This document shows positions 48,101 through 60,211 of a DNA stretch of 64,000 nt, piece after piece (the first letter of the stretch is position 1; every line of letters starts with the position of its first letter). The position numbers and the translations under genes were made by a program. Origin of the DNA: Amphimedon queenslandica. Its lineage: Eukaryota; Porifera; Demospongiae; Haplosclerida; Niphatidae. The notes below the pieces were generated by a model. That model was not told the DNA's origin, searched no databases, and saw nothing but the letters and a program-made list of their open reading frames with translations. The DNA lies in assembly GCF_000090795.2 (NCBI RefSeq), contig NW_003546258.1, positions 242,983 through 306,982 on the forward strand, in the 5' to 3' direction.

Positions 48101-48957
48101 CAGCTACAAGTTTTTTGAAAGCTCAGGACCATTGAGAGGTTATAAAAGAAGCCTACATGAAGGTGGAGTTCGCTCTCCATTAATAATTAGATGGGTCAGT
48201 TACTCTCTAATCATTCACTGAACTGTATCACCTAACATAGCCTGGAGTTACTGAGCCCAATAAAATTTCTAATCAACAGTGGGGATTCTGGGATTTCCTA
48301 CAAACTGCAGTAAGTTGCTTGCTAAACTGTTTCACAGCTTGCTCACATCTTAAAGTGTTAACAGTAATGTGTGTTTTTTTAATTACAAGTATGTTTTTTA
48401 AATTAAAGGCAGATATTGCTAATGTTGATCCATCACTTCTACCAACTAACCTTGATGGATACTCTCTAGTACCAACACTGCAAGGAAAGCAACAAGACCA
48501 ACCAAAGTGAGTCACCAGTTACTGACTGACCATGCAAGTGATGCAGTTATACTTTAAAATGAGTTCATATCTCATTGACTATACAATAGATACAACTATC
48601 ATGAGTATTGTCATCCTAATGAAGATCATAAAGGATATGGACAAGCTGTACGCTTCGACAACTGGAAGGCAGTGAGGTTAGATTTTGCATGATTTATTGT
48701 TAAACAGTGACATCATTACAATACTTGTGTATATATATAGGTATGATGAGAAGGAAGCTGTAGAGTTGTATGACCTCAGTAATGACCTAGGAGAAGAGAC
48801 TGATGTATCCTCTAAATATCCTAGCATTGTTAAGAAGGCAGTTAGTTACATTGAAGAGGCACACATTCACGGTGATGATTGTATTATTGGTGAAGGTCCA
48901 GACACTTTCCCAATGATGTCACTCATTGAAGCAAAATCCACCAACAAATACCTTTAG
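45198..48957 (+). CDS. Arylsulfatase (lysosomal/secreted sulfatase family)
   Basis: Sixteen exons encode 486 aa: 45198-45285, 45335-45415, 45471-45547, 45760-45892, 47228-47340, 47397-47481, 47542-47651, 47703-47768, 47812-47859, 47910-47957, 48002-48042, 48095-48194, 48241-48309, 48409-48506, 48590-48676, 48741-48957. A signal peptide (1-19) leads to the sulfatase core: metal-binding ADDLGYGD, and the formylglycine motif CAPSR with the modified cysteine at residue 75. TGRHTGH follows, then [13 protein letters not shown] with metal ligands, and GGHSYKF. It resembles arylsulfatase A/B/G-type enzymes that remove sulfate from glycolipids or glycosaminoglycans; the exact substrate cannot be read from sequence. 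Intron 3 holds a foldback element and intron 4 the largest repeat array in the window. Confidence 0.92.
45560..45715. mobile_element. Foldback MITE-like element in arylsulfatase intron 3
   Basis: Terminal inverted repeats of 23 bp with about one mismatch: GTAGCCTCTATATAACGGAC... at the left and its complement ending GTAGAGGCTAC at the right. Related words (CCTCCATTTAAC, CCTCCACATAAAGGACA) recur inside. A smaller hairpin with similar ends, CCTCTATAGAAAG, is in an MRPS22 intron at 61,522-61,583. No ORF and no clear target duplication. Confidence 0.65.
45915..47050 (+). repeat. 177-bp repeat family A, about six tandem copies, arylsulfatase intron 4
   Basis: The word CCCAAGGCTATAGCC or close variants starts at about 45,969, 46,145, 46,323, 46,500, 46,677 and 46,854, a period of 176-178 bp. 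Each unit contains TTTTCCAAAAAATGGCTCC, AAATCACCCCAAATTTTTAT, TTTTCTGATACATATTGATG, TTATGCTATGTAGCAAGTTT, GATTCCGACTTCAATTTTTC and AAAATTCTGAAAAATA. The array makes up most of the intron. Confidence 0.95.
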
Positions 48958-49154
48958 CTACACATGCACATTATTAAACAGATAACTACTATGCTACCTG
49001 CTACCTGCTACCTGTTGCAAGCTAATTGAGCTGAAATGCTATTTTAACTAAATTCAAACAAATAAGAACAGTACAAAAGCTATATTTTTCCACACACACA
49101 CAAAAGACACACAGAAAAATGGTTTGTTTTTCTGATAGGATAGTGTCAAGAGTA

Positions 49155-52100
49155 TTATTGTGTACTCTTGGTCGTGTTTATCTTGATTGTGCTTCTTTCA
49201 CACGAGAAATCAGTCAAACTGTCATACTTAAGCACAAGCTCCTCTGGTTTCTTTGGAGTGAAAGTTGTAAATGATGGTCGGCGCAAAGTCCATCTCCTAG
49301 TTCGTATTTCACGTGACACTAGCAAGTCAGGCAGTGAATCATCTTCGCCGTTGCTCTTCCAGTAGCCATGTTTCTTGAGCAGATTCAAGCAGCCATAAAG
49401 TGTATAAAAAAGGAGTGCAAAGGCCAGGCAAGTTGCTGGAACGTAAACCAGAAACAGCTGGAAATCAGTTACAATCTCTAAACTTGTTGATCTGGTTTGC
49501 ACCTGAGTTTCGTGATAGCGGTACATTGTTAGTGTATTCACAATGACCATTATGAGGAATATCCCCGTATCAATGTGATTATGAAGTTTTTTCTTGTACG
49601 GCTGCACCCAAGCATGCAAGGCAAGCATGAAAACCAGAATAACCTCTGTTACCAAATATACCTCAAACCTACTGTTGTACAGGGCAAAGGTACCACTAGC
49701 TACAGAGCGATATATGAGGTAAAGACCTGCAAAGAACCGGTATCTATCTTTAAAGCAACCCTGGAATGTGTCAAGGAATGGAGAGGCGAGTTCTATCCTT
49801 TTGAAAACCCACCGAGTCTTGGCATAGTTGAGTACCTTTTCCGGGAGAAACTTATAGCCAAGAGGCTGAAGGAGAAGAAATAATGTTGGGCCAACTACCA
49901 TTGCAACGAAAAAGAACATTGCAAGAAGAGCATATGGTAAGTGTTCGTTGCTCAAATACTCAAGGTTTCCCATTCGAAATACTCTTGCAGCATGTCCCCT
50001 ATGACCCATACCATTGGGCATTGCTATATTGAGTATCTTGTAACAAGAGTTACAGCAAAGACCGTACGAAAGGACTAGGAAAGCTGAAAGACCTTGTATG
50101 AGCGAGGCAGAGTTGGTAATTTTGGATTTGAAACAGAGCAGCTGTATCTTGTAGCAGCAACTGCACCTCATTATTACCACTAGTAGTATCACTAGCATCA
50201 ATGCAATAGTAAGTGTCAGAAATTTAATGCTAGTCACTTGGAGAAAAGTCCATCCTTTGGAGAAGCAGAAAGAGAGTGGCTCTATTGTGAAAAAATCAAA
50301 GTTAAAAGGACTGTAGAGAATGTGCAATACTTCCAATGCCCTCTTCTGGTTTTCTTGTTCTATTAAAACTGCACCATTTGCCTCAAGGGAGAGCGAGTCA
50401 AGCATCTGAGCAAAGAGAACGTAGCCATTAAGATAACCTGACGTGAAATTGAGCCTAAACATTATCACTATTGAGAATATTATGGTAAGAGGCAGAATCT
50501 CTGAGAGAATGTAAAACAATACTCCAAGATGGCAATATGTGTCTGGGCCACATCTATAAGTGTATGAGTGATAATAGACAGAGTGTCCTTCAATACAGCT
50601 CCCACATATAATCCCAGTTCTATTTCTGCTCCTACACATGATGACATCCAGTTCAGTACTAGAGGGATTTGATGGAAGGTGGATCTCAGTTCCATTCCCA
50701 GTGTCACAGTATCCCAATGGACATGTGGTGGTGATCAGTGACTCGGGGCGTGTATCGTTAACTGGTATGTATCCAACCCAGTATCCTATATAGGCAAGTG
50801 CAGAGAATGCCGTGTTGTCGCATGCATAAATCCCAATGTAGCTCCAACTGCCATTTGAGATGGAACATTTGCAAGTTCCATTATCATAATTGAACCCCGG
50901 GGGACAATTAGAGAGGGTGAGCTCCATCTTGAAACTTATGTTCCTAAAAAAATATGTTCCAACAGCTAGAGTGACATTCCTTTCTGGTCTTCCAAACAAA
51001 GTAAAGTGATAGTTATATGTGTACAAGTGCTCAAGTCTACAGATATCTCCATCGTTCTCATCATTGTTTAGTATCATTCCTCTTAGAGGGACAGTTTTGA
51101 GGCGGCTACCAACCTCATCGACCATCACAACCGGGAGCTTGAAAGCTTTTCCTGGAATATAGTAAATACTTGATTTGTTGTTATAATCAAATGAAGTTCC
51201 TTCCGTCGCTACATGATATGAGAACCTGCTCCCATTAAAAGAAATACCAATGCATTTTAAAATTTTTTCAGGCGACAGTGTTGTCATGCTGCTGCTGGAA
51301 CAACAGAGAAGGCTACATGGCTGGAGCGAAGAAGAATAAATTGAATTACCAGAATTTTTCATTGATCGATTGTCCTCAAATACAAAAGTTGCCTTTCCTT
51401 CGTCAGAATTACATGGAGGAGGATAAGTGTACTCGATGAAACAGAGACCAAACTGATGCGAAGATAATTTATCGATTGAATAATCGTTAATAGCGCCACC
51501 ATCATTGAGGGCATTGTTTGATGTGAAATTGAAACTTACACTTATTCCCACTTGTATACTTGATAAACCAACCAGTGCGATAGCCCCACCGTAATTCCCT
51601 CTGTTGGAAAAGAAGCTAATATCAGTGTCATTAGCTATCTTGATAATGCTATTCACAGCATAAATTGCCGTACCATTGTTGTGCATGAATTGAGTATTGC
51701 CCCCAAAATGAAGAGTGAATAGTTTCATGTATATTGTTCCAGAGCCTCTCTGAGTCTGCTCCAAAGCTGGCTCGTTATAGCTGAATTCCATAAGACTCTG
51801 CTTAATATGATTATACTCAAATAAGCAATCAATGAACAGAGGCTCTGGCAGAATGCTATTAGTTGTGGGAAGGTACTCAATAACACTGCACATTACAGCT
51901 GAACCTGACATTCCTTCGTTCTCCCTCCAAATGCAATCTATAAATTTAAAAGAGTTGTTAAGGGATTCCTCGTTGCTGCTGGAGAACAGAAGTACACCGC
52001 CTCCAACTTCTGCAGAATTTCTTTCAAAGAGAGTACCAGATATCTCTATTGCATTGTTTCTTGGTGGGGCTTCATGAGTTTGCATTGGGAAATAGAACCC

Positions 52101-53162
52101 AATGTTTATTGCTCCACCACTCTGTTCAGCTCTGTTATCATGAAAATAACTCCCAGAGAGGAAGACTGTGTTGTTGTTTGATGAATCTTGAAAGTGAAGG
52201 TAAAGCCCTCCTCCGTAGTTGTACGCATTGTTAGACGTAAAATTTAAATTTTCCAAATAAAAAACGTTATATTTTGCATTTCCCCTGAGAAAAACACTTA
52301 GTCCTCCTCCACCTTTCCCCATCCCTCTGAAACTCTTACCTCCATTATTTATCCTTAGGTGACTATTTGTCATAAGCCTGGATGCATTGTTACCAATAAA
52401 CCTCGTATCTCTTATGGAGTAATGACTGTTAATGTTATTGGTTCTTTTTGCAGCTTCGTCCGATGTGCACAGCGCAAACCAATCCGGAGAGCAATAAGTG
52501 AATTCAATGTATACACCATTACCTCCTGAGAATGACTCTTTCTTGCTTACTGCGTTATCTTTAAATTCACAATTTGTTATGTTCACGACTCCATTGCAGT
52601 CAAAGAGAGTGAGTCCAGTTCCTATACTGCTAACAATTCTTACATAGCTAAGATCAATGTCTGTGCAGTTAAGGAGATAGAGAGCAGATCGAAACAGCTG
52701 AGGATGGTTTGAGGTGCTTGTATTGACGCTTGTGCTGCTTTGGAGTGCACCACAATTGAGAAATGACAAACCTCTCAGCGATAAAGAACTAACACGAATA
52801 AATTTTATACCGTAGCCTGTGTGGTTAACTCCAAGTGGTATGGACTCGCAAGTAATGATGGTATTATTCAGCTTTGAATGGAGTCCTATTTGATCCTTGT
52901 ATGATAAAGAAAGACTCTCACTCATGCTCAATTTGCTTGCTTTTATGTAGAGCAGTGTCCCATTTGTTAGGCTGTTAAATAATGTCTGTGTCAAGCTAGT
53001 ATTTGCAATATTGCTGTTGCAGGTAACAGGGTCATCAGTATCATGAAAAGAGGTATTTCCGGTTGATTCATCAATGCAGACAACATGAGACCATTTCTGT
53101 TCCACTCCATGTAGAAACTGGAGTCGAAAGAAGAAGAGAAATAGCAAGGACGTGTATTTCAT
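49155..53162 (-). CDS. Intronless beta-helix multi-pass membrane protein
   Basis: One uninterrupted frame of 1,335 aa, read from the ATG that gives a good signal peptide (MKYTSLLFLFFFRLQFLHG). The long ectodomain (to about 860) has repeated turns of the type F-x-x-N-x-A-x-x-GG-A/G-I/L, for example NNAYNYGGGLYL, NRAEQSGGAI and NSAEVGGGVL, typical of right-handed parallel beta-helices and reminiscent of bacterial Pmp-type proteins. There are many N-glycosylation sequons. A cysteine-rich stalk follows (CPPGFNYDNGTCKCS and ICGSCIEGHSVYYH). About eight hydrophobic helices occupy roughly residues 900-1,290, then a short basic cytoplasmic tail. I do not recognise a named family. Absence of introns in a 4-kb gene is odd among its intron-rich neighbours. 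Confidence 0.8.
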   Translation of the reverse strand: MKYTSLLFLFFFRLQFLHGVEQKWSHVVCIDESTGNTSFHDTDDPVTCNSNIANTSLTQTLFNSLTNGTLLYIKASKLSMSESLSLSYKDQIGLHSKLNNTIITCESIPLGVNHTGYGIKFIRVSSLSLRGLSFLNCGALQSSTSVNTSTSNHPQLFRSALYLLNCTDIDLSYVRIVSSIGTGLTLFDCNGVVNITNCEFKDNAVSKKESFSGGNGVYIEFTYCSPDWFALCTSDEAAKRTNNINSHYSIRDTRFIGNNASRLMTNSHLRINNGGKSFRGMGKGGGGLSVFLRGNAKYNVFYLENLNFTSNNAYNYGGGLYLHFQDSSNNNTVFLSGSYFHDNRAEQSGGAINIGFYFPMQTHEAPPRNNAIEISGTLFERNSAEVGGGVLLFSSSNEESLNNSFKFIDCIWRENEGMSGSAVMCSVIEYLPTTNSILPEPLFIDCLFEYNHIKQSLMEFSYNEPALEQTQRGSGTIYMKLFTLHFGGNTQFMHNNGTAIYAVNSIIKIANDTDISFFSNRGNYGGAIALVGLSSIQVGISVSFNFTSNNALNDGGAINDYSIDKLSSHQFGLCFIEYTYPPPCNSDEGKATFVFEDNRSMKNSGNSIYSSSLQPCSLLCCSSSSMTTLSPEKILKCIGISFNGSRFSYHVATEGTSFDYNNKSSIYYIPGKAFKLPVVMVDEVGSRLKTVPLRGMILNNDENDGDICRLEHLYTYNYHFTLFGRPERNVTLAVGTYFFRNISFKMELTLSNCPPGFNYDNGTCKCSISNGSWSYIGIYACDNTAFSALAYIGYWVGYIPVNDTRPESLITTTCPLGYCDTGNGTEIHLPSNPSSTELDVIMCRSRNRTGIICGSCIEGHSVYYHSYTYRCGPDTYCHLGVLFYILSEILPLTIIFSIVIMFRLNFTSGYLNGYVLFAQMLDSLSLEANGAVLIEQENQKRALEVLHILYSPFNFDFFTIEPLSFCFSKGWTFLQVTSIKFLTLTIALMLVILLVVIMRCSCCYKIQLLCFKSKITNSASLIQGLSAFLVLSYGLCCNSCYKILNIAMPNGMGHRGHAARVFRMGNLEYLSNEHLPYALLAMFFFVAMVVGPTLFLLLQPLGYKFLPEKVLNYAKTRWVFKRIELASPFLDTFQGCFKDRYRFFAGLYLIYRSVASGTFALYNSRFEVYLVTEVILVFMLALHAWVQPYKKKLHNHIDTGIFLIMVIVNTLTMYRYHETQVQTRSTSLEIVTDFQLFLVYVPATCLAFALLFYTLYGCLNLLKKHGYWKSNGEDDSLPDLLVSREIRTRRWTLRRPSFTTFTPKKPEELVLKYDSLTDFSCERSTIKINTTKSTQ

Positions 53163-53354
53163 CTTCTCTGCCCCTCTCTCTCTCTTTCTTATTATAAAGT
53201 AAACAGTTTCAATTTGGCAACGAAATTTATCGGAAATGAAATAAAAAGCAAATCTATAGCCAAAACAATGAGGCAATTTTAACAGAATCTACACACATAA
53301 TAAATAACCATGTATAATAATAAATAACAAGTAATAGCATAGACTAACTGATCA

Positions 53355-56300
53355 TCACTGTTCATCATTCTCATGTCCTTGAGGATAGAGTGACACATAA
53401 GGTGGAGGGGGTCGATCTGGGACTTGAGGGCGAGGAGGCACTGATGGAGGAGGGGGACGGCTTGGTATCAAAGGGCGACTGGGAACTGATGGAGGGACTG
53501 GTCGATCAGGAACAGGTGGGCGGGAAGGAGGAGGAGGCCGACTTGGAGGAAGAACTTTCTGTGAAGATATTTCTGAAGCACTACGAGGTTTAGCCGAGGG
53601 AGGTAGTGGGCGTGTTGGAGCTCCTCCTCCTTTTACAATAGGCTTTCGTGAGATGACTGGCGAACTGGTCGATGATTTCATTGGTGGAGGTCGAGGTGGG
53701 CGTGTCGGCCTAACTAACGGAGGAATGGGATCAATATCAGCGTGATTGGTATCACATGAATCAACATGTATTGTTGGCGGAGACTGATCATCACTGGAAT
53801 CAGAATTATGCTCATACTGATCAGAGTCTTCTAGACCACAAGCTTTAGGTGGTTCTAAACCTTGCATCACAAGACCTTCGTCGTCTTCATATCCATTATC
53901 ATCCTGTTCAAGACCCTTTTCATTAAAATCACTAGGCTCCAGACCCCCAGCCTCGCATTCTTCATCTATTGGTATCTTTTGATCGTCTGAATAAGAAAAA
54001 GAAATTAAAATATTCTACAAATACTGTATTTGCATACTTTCATCTCCTGAGAAAATCAAAACTTCCTCTCCTCCTATTTCGTCAGCTTCACCGTTTTCAG
54101 TATCTAATTCAGCAGCTGTCAACAACTGGAGGCTATTTCCGGTCCAGTCAGTCATACTCACTTCACTGAGTTTAACTTCAACCGCTACACCATTGACCTA
54201 CATAGACACACAGTACGTACATGTACATGTACATGTACTGTCATATGATGGCAGTTGCTTTACCTCCTGTCCATTGAATGAAACAGCATCAATTGCTGAC
54301 TTTGCTGAGTGGAAAGTCACACAAGTTTCCTCATCAGTGACTCTAAAAAAAACAAGAGATAATTAATACAAGGTACTATTGACTGTAGATACACATGTAC
54401 ACAGTAATTAAATATTCTTACCTAACTAATACAATAGTCCCGTATTCATTCAAAGCCTTCACAAGTTGTTTAGTGTCTATTGAATTATAGTCCGCTGACA
54501 AAGGCTTCACCCTAACTGTAGCATCAGCTGGACCCATGTCTTCTAAAACTGTCCCCCTTACTCTCTCTCTCTCTTTCTCGTTTATCCTAAATACATCAAT
54601 CTCAAAGTAAGCTATGACAGGTCTGTGATCAGACGTCTTTAGCTCTCCTCTTCCATAGTAAAGGAGTCGGCCAGGGTTCCACCAGGAGAGGGACTGGTGT
54701 CCGCTAGTTAACTCTCTCTTGTATACTTTACCGACGGAGCTTGGGTGACAATCGCTTTCCTCTAAACAATCAAAAACAATTATAATGAGTCGAAGTCCGT
54801 GCATGTACATGTATCGCTGTTACCTAAATCATTATCAGGTTCATCATCTCTTAGTCTTGCTATGGCTCTCTGGTCAGTCACTGGAGGGAGGAACGACTTC
54901 CTTTGCCAGAGTATCCTGTCACACCAGGCCGGGACACGACACTTTTCACTAGTATCATAATCATCACTGAACTGATCGTATTTGTATGTTGGAGCAAACG
55001 TTAGGTCTCCTTCAGCAAAACCAAAAAACACCTACAATGTACAATAATTGCTCATATTATTGTTACTATTAATTTCATACTTTTCCAAGCTTCTTTTGCT
55101 TTGTTAGTTGATCGTGTCTCACAAGTTTGTCCCATTCTTCTTTACTGATGGCATCTTTAGCAATACTTGATGGAAGATCAATCCGATAGTTTAGATCACC
55201 GCACCAAAACACATAATCATGACTACTGATAGTTTGATTCTAAATAACAAGAAATACATTATAATAATAATAAAAATTGTAAATAATACAATAGATCTTG
55301 CATGTGTACAAAATATTTAATATACATCTACATGTACATGCATATTACATGTACATGTACATGTACACATGTACATGTACATGTACTACTCTTTCTTTGT
55401 CTTACCATTGGGAACAGCACTTTACGATGTATCTCAGCAAAGTCCTGATTACGCTCAACTATTTTAGTTTGATGGGCAGCTAAATGGCTGCACACGAAGC
55501 AGAGTGAGGTACTGTGGAGTAATAGTCGTATAGCCACGCCTCCTTTATTACCAGCTGCACCCCCTATACCAGTCTTGACGGCAGACACGCCCACATCGCT
55601 AAAAATATATTAATTAGTGGGTGTGGTTTTATGTCACTCACCGAATGAAAGGAATGAGGTGTGGCCTCACAAATATGTACAAGCACACGCCCACTAGTTG
55701 CTCGGCAGTCAGTAACGAATATTCATGATCACGTGAGAGGACGTGCTGTAGCTCTGCCGCCCAAGCATAACGATTTGATGAACTAATAGAAACAAAATGT
55801 ATTGATGTATTACATGTAATAAATATACATGTACTGTACATGTACATGTACAATATAGCAAAGTTTTTTATCATTAGAATTACCATTCCTTCTCTCACTG
55901 TTTCTCTTACTTTGTTGATACAAGATTTGAAGTCGTGAGTGCAACTAGTTCTTGAAACCCGATAGCATAAACATCAGCAGGCGGTATGGACTATTCACAT
56001 AACAAAACAATAAAATATTAATAATTATTATATTAATAAATATAAATATTAATATTAATATTAATTATTAATTAATTATACAATAATGCTATTGTTGCCG
56101 TCTTACTTTTTTTCCTGATAGCACAGGTGCATCCAAGAGCCAGTCATGCATGGACTCTTTCTTGAGTGCTATGCTCCTCATTTGCTTTCCTCCATTGACG
56201 TTCCAAGTACCAACACAAACACGAAGCTTCTCTGTACTAGTGTACTCCTGCCATCTTTCTGTTAGTGATTTACGTAACGGTAACGATGCTAGCATGAAAG

Positions 56301-56727
56301 AAGAGAAATGATTATAATAATCACCATACAAATGCACATGTACATGTACAATATACATCTACTGTATACATGTATGAGAAAATGCAATAAAAATCTGCGA
56401 TGATTCCAGAGCCATTTTTTGAAAAATACCATGGGCTATAGCCTTGGGTATTTTTCAGAATTTTGACATATTCTTAAAATGGCCGTAACTTGAAAAATTG
56501 AAGTCAGAATCAGCTCAAACTTGCTACATAGCATAAGGACATCAATACGTATCAGAAAATGTAATAAAAGTTTGGGGTAATTTCGGGGTCATTTTTTGGA
56601 AAAAACCTGTTGACTATTCAGATTTTGACAGAGTGGCCTCTGATGCCCACATTGGTATTTCTTAGATTTATTCCTTTTTTTATTTTTATTCTATTATTAT
56701 TATTATCATTATCATTATTATTATCAA

Positions 56728-56763
<36 letters not shown>

Positions 56764-59700
56764 TATTATTATTATTATTTTTCCTTATCACTTTGTGTAT
56801 CTTTCTTTACCTTAACCAATCTTTAACCTGTTCTTTGTTTTCTTCCTTATATTCCTTTCCTTAACCTACATGTTTATTTCTACCCTTTTTCATAATAAAT
56901 TTTTTGAGGGCTCTGTTCCCTTTTCAACTGGGCTATAGCCTTGGGTATTTTTCAGAATTTTGACGTATTCTTAAAATGGCCGTAACTTGAAAAATTGAAG
57001 TCGGAATCACCTCAAACTTGCTACATAGCATAAAAATATCAGTATGTATCAGAAAATGTAATAAAAATTTGGGGTGATTTCGGAGCCATTTTTTGGAAAA
57101 AACCATGGGCTATAGCCTTGGGTATTTTTCAGAATTTTGACGTTTTCTTAAAATGGCCGTAACTTGGAAAATTGAAGTTGGAATCAGCTCAAACTTTCCA
57201 CATACTGTACATGTAGCATAAGGACATCAATACGTATCAGAAATAATACTATTGTACTATGCTGTCATAAACACATAAAGCTCATTGTAATGGTGTTAAT
57301 GTCTTACCAAGGAGGTCAGCAGGTTTTAGTAGGTTCCTAGTTTGTATCCCAATCTCTCCAACGTACCCATTGAGGAGGAGCAGATCAATGGCCTCCTGTT
57401 TGCTGCTGTCCATGAAATTATTAACAATTGTTCTCTGAACAGAGCGAGCGCTGTTACGCAACTTGCTAACCTTAAAAATAAAAATAAAATTTAAAAATAA
57501 TACATGTACATGTACATGTACACATGCATATGCAGTATGAACAAATAATACAATAATTAAAATAAACAAAGAATTAGTACTGTGCATGTACAAGTGTGTA
57601 AAGTCATCAGGTATTACTTTTGAAGAGCTGCCCAGTGCTCTTGTGCCTGCGTATAGCTTGCTTATGTTGTCTCCATTTTGCATCCAGAATCTCTCAAATA
57701 TTTGCTTGAAACGAGAGAGAACGTTTACCTTTGAAGACAGCTTAAGCCCATCCAACTGCTGTACTAACAACTGGTTAAAACAAGAGAGACATAACACCAC
57801 ACACAGTACATGTACTGTACATGTATAGCACATGCAAATGTAATACAGTTAATAATACAGTAAATGTACGTGTACATTGAAATTGTGCAATCAAGACATT
57901 GTGTCAAATTACCTGTTGCCCAAACATGGCTTGAGAATTATTTGATCTATCCAAACAGTCAAGACAGTTCACCCTCAGGACTCCAGTCTGAGCACTCACC
58001 ACCTCCCCATCTGTCTCCAGGTAATAGGAACAAGTATCAATAAATCTTGAACACATTGGCAGCAGTATAGTCTCCAATGCTTCGTTATGTTTCGGTCGAC
58101 AGTGGCCATGATAGTCAAACTGGACGTATTCGGCTGCTCCTGGTACTTCTTCCTCGAGGTTTCTCAAGTGATCGACATAGGCCTCAGTGAGGAGGGGCTC
58201 CATGTCACGATTGCCTAATAAATCAACGCAGAGACATGGGCCATACTGGCTTAGCAGACTCTCAAAATGTCTAAAAGAAAATAATAAAAATGGTTAATCT
58301 ACATGTACATGTATGTACATGTACATGTACTACTACACACATTGATACAAATTGTAATGAAGCCAAGCTCTTACTATGACACACATCCTCTTAACCTTCT
58401 CTCTAGTATCATAAAGTAGTACTCGACTACTCCCTCCCTCTCTCTCTCTCTCCCCCCTCTCTCTCTAACTCCCTCTCTTTCTCTCTCTCCCTTTACCTCA
58501 CAAATGCAGCGTGTGAGCAATGAAACCCTCTTGATAGTCTGATCCTGTTAGTACCAGTTTGTATTCCCGGTTGGTCCCAGAACACAGGGACTAGTCCTCT
58601 AACTTGAACAAACGAAGCGATGGCTTTATCGATAGAGAGGACCTGCTCTGTCTCCACAAAGTTGGCAACATTGCCTTCATCATTGAGCCCTCTCACATTA
58701 AATCTGATCAAAAGGATGAACACAAACAGAGAGAAAGCCATATAAACGTACAATCACTGAAGCACATAATGAAAGCAGAGGATTACATACATGTACATGT
58801 ACATGTACATGTACAACGTACACAGTTATGGTGGTTAAAATAATTTTAATCACCAAACCTTTTTTAGAAAAGCAATCAACCAAAATATATCAAAATGATA
58901 CAGTATCAGTATGTTATTAGGGCAAAGTAGTCAATGTTACCTGGTTCCTGCTCTTTCACAAGAGACTCTTGATATCAGACAGGCCTTCACTTGCTTGTCC
59001 CCAGCATAGACGGTCTGTATCTGTACACTGCCACACATAAGAGGGGTCACCCATCTATCAGTGTTGACAGCAAATCTCTGCAAATATACGTATAGGCTAC
59101 GATTCCTATGAATAATAATAAAAGTAATGATAATGTGTATATGGATCTAATGCATTTTGAAATTAAGATTGCACTGTTCCAGCTGTTGTATAATGATACT
59201 CGGTGTGTTTAGCATACATCATGACCTTCTGTGCATGCAAACTGATCTATGTTGGCATAACAAATGAAACTCTCAGGCCCAGTGGTGTACATATGACAAG
59301 TACATTATGCACATGTTACCTAACACCGCACATGTTGTAGATGTGTACATTATACGGTGCATGATATTGTAAATACACATAATTATTAATAATGTGTCAA
59401 CATGTTATGCTCTTATTTCTCAATGCCACACTCCTGTACATGTGTAGTTCCAAGCAACCATTTCATTCAATATCCTGTTAGACACATACCAACAGAACTG
59501 TGACGTAGTCCCTCCTCTGTTCTGACTCCGGGAAAGCAAAGAGAACAACCCGCCGTTTTGTCTCTCATCGACAGAGACAGAGAAATAAAACTGACCCGAA
59601 GCGAGTAACTTCCCCATTGCAACGACACCTTCATGAACAGAAGGATTGGAGTGGAGGGGGACCATGACCGTAGAAGTGATCTGGTAGACTTCGGTGTTCG

Positions 59701-60045
59701 ATATGCGTCCCACTTGATTGCAGCCGGTCACTAGGACTATGTAGCTAAGAGATTGGCCAACTTGGAGGACGCCTAGCAAAGCATAAGCTGTATTGATGTC
59801 GGGGTATTCCTTCCTAATGAGATCAGCCTCTGATGATCCTAACAGACAAAAAGAAGGATTCATTGACAGTGCATAATATGAAAGAGCTAGTGTCAATGTA
59901 CTACTCGTCTTTAGTTCTTACTGAGTAGAGCGAGTGATCCGGATTCAAAGAGAATAGCTTCCTCTGGAATGTGTTTGGATTCCAGTAAGACGCTTCTCTT
60001 CGGGCGCCATCTTTTAGAAACTTTAATGGACTTGTTTAATACCAT
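53355..60045 (-). CDS. SYNJ1: Synaptojanin, dual phosphoinositide phosphatase
   Basis: Seventeen exons encode 1,230 aa: 60045-59922, 59838-59490, 59105-58941, 58703-58497, 58270-57913, 57770-57618, 57470-57308, 56288-56107, 55990-55911, 55782-55642, 55598-55406, 55239-55081, 55031-54824, 54761-54422, 54342-54264, 54197-54038, 53986-53355. The Sac1 domain carries the catalytic CLDCLDRS (384-391). The inositol 5-phosphatase domain has GTWNVNGG (533-540), WCGDLNYR (717-724) and PAWCDRI (792-798). An RRM-like DUF1866 region follows, then a C-terminal proline-rich domain ([11 protein letters not shown]-type) that in other animals binds SH3 proteins such as endophilin. It turns over PI(4,5)P2 during clathrin uncoating. 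The symbol is by orthology; SYNJ1 and SYNJ2 split later in vertebrates. Intron 7 holds reverse copies of repeat A. Confidence 0.95.
56375..56612 (-). repeat. 177-bp repeat family A, reverse, synaptoj. intron 7, block 1
   Basis: About 1.3 copies read on the minus strand. The CTATAG centre, TTTCAGAATTTTGAC complement, and the core TTTTCTGATACGTATTGATG are present. Confidence 0.8.
56690..56780. repeat. ATT microsatellite between repeat-A blocks
   Basis: ATT/ATC triplet run inside synaptojanin intron 7, separating two blocks of the 177-bp family. Confidence 0.9.
56930..57245 (-). repeat. 177-bp repeat family A, reverse, synaptojanin intron 7, block 2
   Basis: About 1.8 copies. Two CTATAG centres near 56,932 and 57,110 are spaced about 177 bp, matching the arylsulfatase array in reverse orientation. 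Confidence 0.85.
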
Positions 60046-60211
60046 GACCTCCCATTAGCAGCTACGGAGGAGAAAGAAAAGAACAGAGGGAGAGAGAGCG
60101 TCTTGCAAAAAGACTCAAAAGAGTGGGAGACTAGAAAATGAATAAATCTGTGGGGACACGCCCAAATAATTTTGGGTGTGGTCTGACCCACCCATTAACA
60201 TGTGGGCCCAA
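60046..60211. promoter_or_regulatory. Divergent promoter, synaptojanin / MRPS22
   Basis: 166 bp between opposite starts (154 bp to the upstream in-frame ATG at 60200). It contains ACACGCCC, TTGGGTGTGGTC and GACCCACCCATT, CACCC-type boxes in both orientations, plus a GA-rich stretch. Confidence 0.55.

Noticed and set aside
49575-49883. 102-aa plus-strand frame opposite the beta-helix gene
   Set aside because: Antisense shadow of the membrane domain; no start context or similarity.
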